A DNA stretch of 64,000 nt from Rhynchonema sp. JSB1_4. Taxonomy: Eukaryota > Nematoda > Chromadorea > Monhysterida > Xyalidae. Shown piece after piece: positions 26,500-36,461 of this stretch. Numbering within the stretch: the first letter of the stretch is position 1; every line of letters begins with the position of its first letter. The notes beneath the pieces were generated by a model. It had not been told where the DNA came from. It worked only from the letters and a program-made list of their open reading frames with translations, and ran no database searches. Both the position numbers and the translations under genes were made by a program. Location: the NCBI GenBank assembly GCA_030248065.1, contig JASAMV010000660.1:52126-116125 (forward strand). The letters are read 5' to 3'.

Positions 26500-29400
26500 A
26501 TGGAAATTGTCACCAAATGCAGCGGCGTTACAAAGAAATGGCTGGACGATTTTCGAGGTTAATAAATGTGAAGTGTAATAAAGTATCTAAAGCAACTAAA
26601 GAGTTCAAACTTTTTCGTCAGTCTGGTGGTCATGGATGCGATGGCGTTACGTGCCCTATTACATCACAATCGAGCCCAGCACGTTGATGTTGTTCATGAG
26701 TTTGATGATGATCTACAATATTGTGCCCGTGCTGGAGAAACAGAAAATGTATCGATTGTATGGACGACCGGTTAGATACTGATGATGTGCTGGGGCACCA
26801 CTCGCTTGCCTGTGGGAGGGGGCAGGTCGCTGTGTCGTAGCCTGATATCAGACTTTAGGATGTTTGAGATACCGGTTATCAATGCAATACGGAATACAGA
26901 TATTCACGATGGTGTTCTTGTGCACCGGTTGTCTGCAAAAACCGGACGAATCATGCAGTCGGAAAACTCGACAGGGATGCACTATTATTTGCATATTTCA
27001 TACTCTTTTTATACTCCTTCACAGCTAATCATAGTCCATGGCCAAGGTGTGAGCTCTTGACAGTCTGATGTTTCACAGGACGTGGCTAACGATCACCTGA
27101 GCGCCCTTCAATACAAACTACAGCAGGAACAGAATCTGATTCTGTGGAACCAACGGCAGAACGGATTGAACTCGTTGATCGCAATGTTCACATGCACATT
27201 CTTTGGTGCTCTCACAGTATTTGGGCATTTTGAAAACAAAAACTTAACTGGTTTCAATATTTTTTCATCTGTTTCAGGAGCCTGGTCGGACCGAGTCGGT
27301 AGACAATTCAATATTTTGTTGGGACTGTTTGCAATCCAAATGAACACTATGGCTTGTATTGTATGCTTTAGGTACATGCGGCTTTATTATATGAGCCAAC
27401 GCCTCCCATGATCCTGAATCTTATAAATTTTCAGTTATTCCACCGATGCCAACATGGCCTGGTACGTTGTGATCGGATGCATCGAGGCTCTGTTCGCTAA
27501 TTACTTCTGCGCTTTGACCGCTCAAAATGTATGTATAAGTTTCGAAACTTGTGCCTTGGCGCTGACGATGACCTGGTGCACCAGTGGTGTGCGAAAATCC
27601 GGCTAAATAACTGGCCTGAAGAGTAAGTAACGTTACAACCTAGTGACCCGCATTTGTGCCTGTCATTCTGAGGCGCGGTCAGCAGCTCTGGTGACGGAAC
27701 GCTTAGAAATTATAAAGTATTCTAAACAGCTACAGTCGAACAACAACTATTCAGAATTTATGCCCTGTGCGTTGCCTAAATTGTGAAGCGCGAAACCTCG
27801 TGCTCCGCCTCAGGCCGGCATTGATGTGTGGCAGGTTGTATGACAGGTTCTCTGCCATCTTGTCATACGACGTGCAGATCAGTTCCGGTCTGAGCAAAGC
27901 ACCAGGTTTCGCGCTTTACCATTCAGGCCGTTACCTGGCTCCGTTGCACAGAGCATAAATTCTGAATCAATTGTTGTTGGACAATAGTCACCATGAGAGG
28001 TTATTTTACACGTTTGATTTCAGGCCTATCTGACCGACTTAGTTCACGATAAAAACGATCTGACCTTTCGCCTAGCGATTGTTAGACTGATTGGCAAGCT
28101 GGGCAACGTAATCGGCAGCTGGCTCACGCAGAAATTTGCGAACAAAATTGGACTACTTGAATGGTGAGCATAAAATCAGGTTCAATAAAAAACTTTGACA
28201 TCGTTCTTTTCGATTTCACCGACCGTTTAAGCTTGTACTGCGTCCCCAGCCGTTATTTTAAGGGTGGCTGTTGGCAATGTTGTGACTGGATTGGCAGCGA
28301 TCTACGTCCTGATTTGGATTCCAATGATGCCACCGAAAATACTGCATGAGGCCAGAAGGAAACGACAATTTTGTGATCAATCAGTGCAGGAAAATAGTGA
28401 AACAGGTGCGCGTGATGGAAGCATTCAGTAGGCTGGATGCAACAAGGTACCTAGATTCTGGAAACGCTTTCAGATGGTCGACAGTTTGACAGAACCTTCA
28501 AGGTCGACAGATTTGAGACGGAGGACAAAAACGTTTTTCTGGAGATTCTGATGGGAATTGGGGTTGGTGTGTTTCATAATTGAGACATCAATGCATATGT
28601 AGCCTGCTGTCCAATTCAATCCCCATTCTCTGAGCTAAAATTGATCGAGCGAGACCAAAAAACTTCTGTACCTAAACTTGTCACCAATAATAATATGCAT
28701 AAGATGACAGGTTTGAGACCACTGTTGGCCACTACATATGTAAGCCGCTTCACAGGATTTGACTGTACAACATGCCGCGCGGTGTTTTCTTTTCAGCAAC
28801 AGTACGTATCCGCTTTCCGTACATTCACCCGACCCCGACCCGGTCATAACCGTTTATGCATCTGGCTGCTGGTCGCTGCCAATCTGTTGACCACAATGTT
28901 CATAGCTGAAGCTGGACGTGAGATATTTTTAAATTATTCGAATAATTTTTTTACCAAAATTAAAACAAATAATTGTGAAAATGTTGCAGAACTGTTCACC
29001 ACTTATGTGCAATATCCGCCGTTGAATTGGAACGGACAACAGTTGTTGGATTGGTCGCTCCTCAACTCGATATTAGGTTATCGACGTTTTGTTGGTCCCT
29101 TTTGTTCAGTGCATCAGAAGCTAGAAAAAGCATGACACCCGTTTTGGGCGTTATGGACCAGCTTGTGGAACGTGCCGCACTGACCTGATACACCGCGCTG
29201 GTCTATCTGAGAAGGTATAGTCTTTCCGTTTTATAACAGTCCAGAGGCGGTAGAAAATGTTTCAACGCCTTGAAAACAGCAGTCATCGTCGTGGATGATA
29301 ACCAACAGGTCGACAACGTGGCTCGAAACACGCGGGTTACTTGATGGCTGCTGTTGCGATGAAACATTTGCTGTATACTTTGTTTGGACCGAGAATAAAA

Positions 29401-31251
29401 TGAAAGACTATATGTATGTACGTAAAACGTGAAACGCGCGATCCTTCCTGGGAGCACTTTCTATTTCATACAAATTGTAAGTTCTTACAAAAAAACGCTA
29501 CAATTTGTACCCAGGTACAAAAGTCACTTCACGCAGTTACAATTGTGAGTGATACAATTGTAAGAAGTTACAATTGTAACTGGATACAATTGTATCCAGC
29601 TACAAAAGAAAATTTTGTAACTCGCATTGTAAGAAAGAGAAAAATTGTAGCTGGGTGCACACCGGTGGGACCGTCCTAACTCGACACAATTTGATTGTTT
29701 ATCCATTATTTGACCCGGGCCCGATTTTTTAAATAATGTTTATCATCTCTAGAAGCAATTTATTGGAAACTAATTTTATCAAACATGCGTTTTCATGGTT
29801 GCCTAAGCGAAAGAAAATCGTTCCATCGAAACATTTTCAGCTCTATTGTACCCAGCTACAAAAAATTGTAACTGGATACAAAACTATTGTGGAAAGTGGA
29901 TTTACAATTGCTTGTAACTTTTGGCTACAATTTGTAAGTTTTTATTGTATGAAATAGAAAGTGCTCCCTGTTATCCCAAAGTTTATGTTACGGGACGGCC
30001 TTACGTAAAACTGGGAAATACGAAATAGGAAATCTTTTGTGTGTTAAAACTATTTTTTGGGATACTTGATACGAAGCTGGGAAATAGGAAATATTTCCTA
30101 TTTCCTATTTCCTAGTTGTTTTTTCGAAACTAGGAAATAGGAAATAGGAAATGTTTGGCACAATCAGCAGAAAAAACGGCAACGCAGCTCAACAAAATGT
30201 TTTGAGAGAGTTGCCTGTATATGCACAATGCATGCTTGGCTAATAAATATTCCGTCAGTTGTGTTAAAAGTATGCTTGTCTATGGTGTCGGGACACTGTG
30301 ACAAAATTTCCTATTTCCTAGTTCCTAGTTTCAAAAAGACAACTAGGAAATAGGAAATATTTCCTATTTCCTAATTCCTACTTTTTAAACTAGGAAATAG
30401 AAAGTAGGAAATATTTCCTATTTCCTATTTCCTAGTTTTACGTAAGGCCGCCCTAAGACTGCATGTCAGTCATCCGAAAAGAGTCCTTGCAGGCAACGTA
30501 GGGCTGTTGGTGACCGCGATTGTGTTCAAGAAACTGCTGCCAATCCGCGATACGGTCATCATAATGGGTTCAATGTTGCTGTTTGGTTGTTCCCAACTGC
30601 CGGTTGCGTTCCCATCAGATTCGAATATATACCTGTTCACTTGGATCAACGCGTTCTCGGGACTGATGGTTCCCGCAACGATGTCGCTCATGAGCACCTT
30701 TGTTGATAAGGATGAGGTGGGAAGAAACATTACATGCACAAGTGCAGTATGCCGCCCTCTCAAAACTGTGCTCTCTGTCTCTGGTACCCTTCTTTTGACC
30801 TCAAATAATTGTCGCACTGGTGGTGGCCCATTTGTTTTGGCCGGTCTCTATCAGGTCACTATTGGTGCAGAGACATGAACTGTGACGTTTTGGAATTTAT
30901 CATGAAAGCCCGTAAATCTCTGTGTTGAGCGCATGACGATGTTTTGTTATCAGGCAAATGATGATGAGGCACATGATGTCATCAATTGTGGACGATCCAG
31001 CCATCAAGTTATAATGTGCTTCGTTTCCTGCACAGATTGGCAGATGTTTCATTCTGTTCAACATCACCAACTACGCTGGTCAACTGATCGAAGTGTTTGC
31101 GCTGCAAAGTGTGTTCGTTGCCACCCTGCACTGGTGGGCCGGGTTCACGTACCTTCTGGTGTCGATTGCCGGTTTCCTCGCCGCGGCCATTGTGGCCGTC
31201 ATACACGTGCTAACGTTGCCTGATGGAAAAAGGTGGTATTGGCCTTTCTGA
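26500..31251 (+). CDS. SLC46-like MFS transporter, tandem copy 1
   Basis: Twelve exons join in phase to 513 residues: 26500-26557, 26622-26770, 27079-27205, 27278-27371, 27435-27528, 28024-28163, 28263-28405, 28474-28562, 28797-28917, 28990-29076, 30493-30716, 31036-31251. It is a major facilitator with about 12 membrane segments. MFS motif A is plain: FFGAWSDRVGRQ across the junction of exons 3 and 4, between TM2 and TM3. The pattern around it (FTCTFFGAWSD) and the long loop between TM1 and TM2 resemble the SLC46 (folate/heme and muropeptide transporter) family. The central loop (exons 7-8) carries EARRKRQFCDQS. The substrate cannot be inferred. Compared with copy 2, intron 5 and above all intron 10 (1.4 kb against 137 bp) have grown through inserted elements. 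All splice phases are intact and no stop is seen, so the copy looks functional. Confidence 0.85.
27735..27982. repeat. Inverted-repeat element in intron 5 of copy 1
   Basis: The two ends form arms of about 80 bp: left 'cgaacaacaactattcagaa', and the same sequence reverse-complemented at 27955-27982. The arms also share GCGCGAAACCT. The element is absent from the matching intron of the second transporter copy, so it inserted after the duplication. No coding capacity. Confidence 0.65.
29450..29968. repeat. Long inverted-repeat element in intron 10 of copy 1
   Basis: Begins GGGAGCACTTTCTATTTCAT and ends with its reverse complement. The interior is a string of TACAATTGTAAC and GTACAAAATTGTA units, mostly self-complementary, so the whole element could fold into one hairpin. 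It is absent from copy 2. No open frame of note. Confidence 0.7.
29992..30453. repeat. Second inverted-repeat element in intron 10
   Basis: Begins GGGACGGCCTTACGTAAAAC and ends with the near-exact reverse complement (GTTTTACGTAAGGCCGCCC). Inside are repeated AGGAAATAGGAAATA units and their complements at both ends and a unique core near 30150-30300. It sits directly beside the previous element. Confidence 0.75.
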
Positions 31252-31946
31252 GTCAGGGTCAAATGTATTACCTATGTGTCATTATAGAAAATGTGTGTGT
31301 GTAATTTGCGGTTAGGATGTCGTCTGGGAACTTGTGCATTTGATAAACTAAAGAAAGGTTCTATTGCACGTATCTAACGTTGCTTATGACCTGCAGTTTG
31401 TGCCTGTCAAACGAATAACGCATTTCTTAAAAAACATTTCCACCAACCAGCGCCTTTATGCAGTTAACACAGACAATATCAAACAATAGCAAACAACCTG
31501 CTATGCCCAATGCTGTTTGAGCCATCAAAGAATACCGATTTAATTATCGTTTCCAAAGCAAGTTTTGTGCACCGGCGGGGCTTAACCCTAGTTGTGTGAT
31601 GAAAATGCAATCCACATGACGGTCACCAAAAAATTCCAGGTTTTCCATTTGTAGACGCACAATTCACATCAGCTACTCCGGTGATGCGCTTATGGCAAAT
31701 ACATGCCCCAAATAAAAAAATTTATGTGACTGAAACCAAACGTGGGTCAAATTCAAGCAACTTATAGTCTTACTCTGACGAAACTATACCGATGTTTTTA
31801 CGGTATAATGTAGCACATTTGTGTGGGAGGAAAAATAATGGGACGCACGACTCATCCTGTACGCTGATAACACCACAGTTGGCTCGTCTTACTTGTGTTT
31901 ATTGTTGTCCAGTTCACTGTTTTAGTATAATTTACAATAGGCAAAA
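31252..31946. other. Spacer between transporter copies
   Basis: Holds the 3' end of copy 1 and the upstream region of copy 2. The part after the stop codon ('ctattgcacgta') is homologous to the stretch following copy 2 ('ttattgcacgta'), which marks the duplicated block. It includes the decayed exon described separately. Confidence 0.5.
31625..31695 (-). pseudogene. Decayed copy of the last exon of the 36462-39321 gene
   Basis: On the minus strand, this matches the exon at 36462-36571: shared blocks include 'cgcacaattc.catc.gct' and 'gggtgatgcg' as read on the plus strand. The part covering the C-terminus is lost and reading frame is not kept. It shows that the tandem duplication which made the two transporters also carried the neighbouring gene's 3' end. 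Confidence 0.6.
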
Positions 31947-34900
31947 ATGATGCTTTTCAAAAAATGCAACAATGTTGTGAACAAATGGCTGACCGATTTT
32001 CGAGGTAAGCAGGAGTTCAGCACCTTGAAACCGTAATCCAGTCTTCCACCAGGAATCATTCGTCAAAATCTTATTTTCTTCGTTGTGACCCTCTCGTGAA
32101 TCCCGCCAAAAGTGATCGACTACTTGTTCTCCAACATACTACTACATACATCTACTGTATACACTATAGGTTTGGTTGGGGTCCACCGAAAGTTTGCAAT
32201 AAGAGCGAAAAATGCTCACTAAATTAGCTAAATGTCTGAATCTCACGTTTTCATCAGTCTGGTGGTCATGGATGCGATGGCGTTTCGTGCCCTATTACAT
32301 CACAATCGAGCCCAGCACGTTCCTGATGGTAATGAGTTTGATGATGATCTACAACACAGTGCCCGTGCTCCAAAAACAGAAAATGTATCGATTGTATGGA
32401 CGACCGGTTAGATACTGATGATGTGCTGGATCTGCCGGTCAGATGTTTTTTGAGTGAAGACCTTACAGGGAGACCGAACACTCGTGAAAACCTTTTTGCG
32501 GGCTGAATCTGGTCTCTATTGCACTTTGCACGTTCCAAAGCACTTTGTATAATTTTTTTGCGTTGGTATTTCGTCTGCTAATTTACTTCGACGATTTAAG
32601 CGAGCATTTTTTACAAGCCGGCTGAAACCCAGGACGCGTGGATTAATGTCATTCTCACATCTCACTCAACTCATTTGTCGAATTAATTTAGCAGACGAAA
32701 TTCTAACACAAAAAATAATGCAAAGTGCTTCCGATCGAAGTCCAAGGCCCAAATTCAACAAAAGCCGAGATCCAGCACCGCAAAAAGGTTTTCACAATTG
32801 TTGGGTCACCCTGCACACACTGTATATATTCCATTTCTTGTGATCATCATACATAGACGGTGTGTGCACAGCACAGCCGCATGGCTAACTAAACTTAGAC
32901 AATTTGATGTTTCACAGGACGTTGCTGACGATCATCTGAACGCCCTTGAATACAAAGAACTGCAGGAACAGAATCTGATTCGATGGAACCAACTGCAATA
33001 CGGATTGAACTCGTTGATCGCAGTGTTCACATGCACATTCTTTGGTGCACTATATGTGTGCTCAGATGCTTTATTTTGAAAAAAAAACTTTCATGAATAT
33101 ATTTCTTATGAATTAGGAGCCTGGTCGGATCGAGTCGGTCGACAATTCAACATTTTGCTTGGATTATTTGCCATTCAACTGAACACGGTAGCGTGTATCA
33201 TGTGTTTCAGGTGCGTGTAGTGAACCTTTCGCGACTTTTGGTTCTGATTCGGTTAATTCCAGTTGCGGGCCATGATTTTCCAGTTATTCCACCGATGCCA
33301 ACATGGCCTGGTACGTTGTGATCGGATGCATCGAGGCTCTGTTCGCTAATTACTTCTGCGCTTCAACTGCTCAAAATGTTGGTAAATGCATAAGATATAC
33401 AAAACGATCTGATCCTGACGATTACAAACACGGTGCAGGGCTGGAAAAAATTTTTAAACAAGTTTTTAAAAGAATTTTTAAAACATTTTTTGTTCCAACC
33501 CTGCCGCGCTGGTGCCCGAAAACAGGGTCGGAACGAGCAACCATATAATGTTTGAGTCACTGAGCAAATGTCTGGGCACGCGGTGGACTGTATGCATCTG
33601 ATCGCAGGTTTGATTTCAGGCCTATCTTACGGACTTAGTTCACGATAAAAACGATCTAACCTTCCGCCTAGCGATTGTCCGATTGCTGGGCAATTTTGCC
33701 GGCGGCCTAATGGGCAGTTTGTTCACGCAGAAATTTGCGAATAAAGTCGGACTGCTTGAATGGTAATCATGAAAGTTATAAAATTTTGAATCTTAGTGGT
33801 CGTTGTTCATCATAAAAAGTTTAACACGCCCCGACCAATGTTGCAGGGTTGTAATTGGCAACGGTGTGACTGGACTGACTGTGATCTACGTCCTGATTTG
33901 GATTCCAATGATGCCACCGAAAATACTACACGAGGCCAGAAGGAAAAGAGAACTTTGTGATCAATCAGCGGACGGAAATAGTGAAATTGGTATATATACC
34001 TACCAGATGAATCAAGCCGTCCAAGCAAGGATGTGGAAAATAAGAAAATTTGAAGTTATCCTGGTAACACTTTCAGATGGTAAAACATTCAATAGAACCT
34101 TCAAAGTCGACAGATTTGAAAGTGGGGACAAGAATGTTTTTCTGGAGATTTTGCGAGGAATCGGGGTTGGTCGCTATCAGCATGGTCATCTTTCTGGAAG
34201 CCCACATAGTATACTCTGACAATTCTTTTGGGAGAAACTTTTCAAACGCGTTGCCTGATCCGGAAAGCGCATGATGCGTGCACTGGCTATAGCGGTCACG
34301 TGACTTCTGCAGCCAGTGCACGCATAACGAGCTTTACGGATCAGGCAACGCGGGTGAAAAGTTTCTCCCAAAAGAATTGCCAGAGTATACCTTACCTTAA
34401 CACGGGATGCACAACCAGCATTAATTCAGCAACAGTACCTATCCGCTTTCCGTACATTCACCCGATCCCGACCCGGTCATAACCGTTTGTGCATCTGGCT
34501 ATTGGTCGCTGCCAATCTATTGGCCACAATGTTGATGGCCGAAGCTGCACGTACGTTTTTGTAGTTTTCCATACTGCGTAGTATTTCAATTAAAATCGAA
34601 AGAAAATGATCTGATAAAATATTGCAGAATTGTTTGCCACTTTTGTGCAATATCCGCCGTTGGAATGGAACGGCCAGCAGCTGTTTGATTGGTCGCTCGT
34701 CAACTCGATATTAGGTTATCGCGGGTTTTGGAGTTTGTTCTGTTTAGGTGTACATCAAGTGGAGGGGCACTGACGATGGCCTGATGCACCGCACAATTCG
34801 GCAAGGTCTCAATGTTTACTCAAAAATTTACCCCTTGCTTCTTGCTTACAGGCAATGTTGGTCTGTTGCTGGCAGCAATTGTGTTCAAAAAACTACTGCC

Positions 34901-35825
34901 AATCCGCGATACGGTCATCATAATGGGCTCAATGTTGCTGTTTGGTTGTTCCCAACTGCCAGTTGCGTTGTTCCCATCAGATTGGAATATATACCTGTCG
35001 AGTTGGATCAATGCGTGTTCGGGACTGATGCTTCCCGCAACCATGTCGCTCATGAGCACATTTGTCGATAAAGATGAGGTTGGAAATGTACATACAGTTT
35101 GCCATTTTTATTGTGATTTTCTTCATTTAGGACCCCTTTGGTCCCATATGTACCCTACTTGGTCCCAGATCTGCTCTCCTATATGTACTCCTATAGCTGC
35201 CACGCTAGTAAATATTCTTTATGGTGTCAGAAAATGGTTGGTCACCGACTATTGTATATAATCACCAGGGTAGATTGCTTGGGTGGGACATGCCCTGTTT
35301 GCACTCTGCTGCGTCTCGATGGTCGGGGCTTATAGCGTCTGGGGCATGGAAAAATATTCCGGCTGGTCGTGTTGTGTTTGCTCGGTATTTTCACATCAAG
35401 AAACCCGCATGATCGTGCACCCGGCGAAGCCAGACCCTGACGCTGGCAAAGTGCATTCCGGCCCAAAGTAAGGATCAATAGTTTAATGAAAGGTCGCAAT
35501 TACCTGGGACGCCTACACGTAACATTTCGCTACTGTCTTCTCTTGTTGTTATGCCATATCCATCAAGTATGAGCAATCGAGACTTCAAGTCATACGTGTT
35601 TCTGCACAGATTGGCAGATGTTTCATTCTGTTCAACATCACCAACTACGCTGGTCAACTGATCGAAGTGTTTGCGCTGCAAAGTGTGTTCCTTGCCACCC
35701 TGCACTGGTGGGCCGGGTTCACGTACTTTCTCGTCTCAATTGCCAGTTTCGTGGCCGCGGCCATTGTGGCCGTCATACATGTGCTAACGTTGCCTGATGG
35801 AAAAAGGTGGTATTGGCCTTTCTGA
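31947..35825 (+). CDS. SLC46-like MFS transporter, tandem copy 2
   Basis: Twelve exons join in phase to 515 residues: 31947-32004, 32258-32406, 32918-33044, 33117-33210, 33284-33377, 33620-33762, 33847-33989, 34077-34165, 34430-34550, 34628-34714, 34852-35078, 35610-35825. Exon sizes equal those of copy 1 except for two in-frame codon differences (exons 6 and 11). MFS motif A (GAWSDRVGRQ) and all membrane segments are kept. The N-terminal exon (MMLFKKCNNVVNKWL) and the membrane segment in exon 6 (LGNFAGGLMGSLF against IGKLGNVIGSWL) differ most, and might change location or substrate. Intron 8 holds an inverted-repeat element and intron 11 an extra open exon-like stretch. A poly(A) signal AATAAA lies near 35961. 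Confidence 0.85.
33436..33503. repeat. Minimal hAT-like element, 68 bp
   Basis: Begins CAGGGCTGGAAAAAA and ends TTGTTCCAACCCTG, the same termini as the 718-bp element at 44301-45018, with only A/T-rich sequence between. The flanking 8-mers (acacggtg and ccgcgctg) match at 5 of 8 positions, so a target duplication is only suggested. It sits in intron 5 of copy 2. Confidence 0.5.
34209..34390. repeat. Inverted-repeat MITE in intron 8 of copy 2
   Basis: Two arms of about 80 bp, from GTATACTCTGACAATTCTTT to the reverse complement ending CAGAGTATAC; both contain CGCGTTGCCTGATCCG and end near GTGCACTGGCT, leaving a loop of about 20 bp. Absent from copy 1. Confidence 0.85.
35274..35471 (+). other. 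Extra exon-like open stretch in intron 11 of copy 2
   Basis: After an acceptor-like AG at 35272-35273 the frame matching the phase of exon 11 is open for 65 codons to a TAA. It reads IAWVGHALFALCCVSMVGAY as a clear membrane segment, then a Cys-rich turn and a polar end (KPDPDAGKVHSGPK). A good donor (GTAAGG) also overlaps its last codon. Copy 1 has nothing like it. It could be an alternative last exon of the transporter, a piece of a retrocopied or captured membrane protein, or chance. Confidence 0.3.
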
Positions 35826-36084
35826 ATCAGGAACGATACTATTGAAAAGAACAAAACTAGTCATCTCATGTTAAAAAAGTTAACGTTTTTGTTTGCGTAA
35901 TGTATTGGATTACAGATACTGTATATCATCTGCGGTCCTCATGAGAATTGGTTAACTGCATAAAATAAACAACGGTTTTATTGCACGTAGCTCATGACAT
36001 AACCATATTGAAGCGGAAAACCTGCCGATGAAACAAATTCTCAAAAAAAATTTCACATCAAATGTGCTTGAACAAATTGCCTAA

Positions 36085-36361
36085 GGGTGGACTTAGGTTG
36101 AACACGGAAACCAGAATCAGGAAATATTTCCGGACTCCGGTTTTCGGATGAATTTTTACGGAACACGGAATTAATATTTTACCAGATTTCAGTTCACTGT
36201 GTTTTCAAAAGAGTTCCGCATTTTTCAAATTTCATCCGGAAACCGGAATTCAGAACTATTTCCGGAAAACGCAGATAGTGTTCCGTATCCTGAAATAGAT
36301 CAAAGTTTTTACATGTAAATATTTCCGTATTCCGGATTCCGCGCTCAACCTAAGTCCGCCA
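36085..36361. repeat. Harbinger-like MITE between transporter 2 and the minus gene
   Basis: Termini GGGTGGACTTAGGTTGA and its imperfect reverse complement (TCAACCTAAGTCCGCCA); both ends are directly flanked by TAA (36082-36084 and 36362-36364), the 3-bp target type of PIF/Harbinger elements. The interior is made of TTCCGGAA-like inverted units. Confidence 0.6.
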
Positions 36362-36461
36362 TAATAACCACAAATGCTGTATGTATAAGCCAACCAAGAA
36401 TCTTGCTTGGATTTTTCATTTTTAAAACAGGTTTTGTGAACGACAACCATGACAATTCTCC

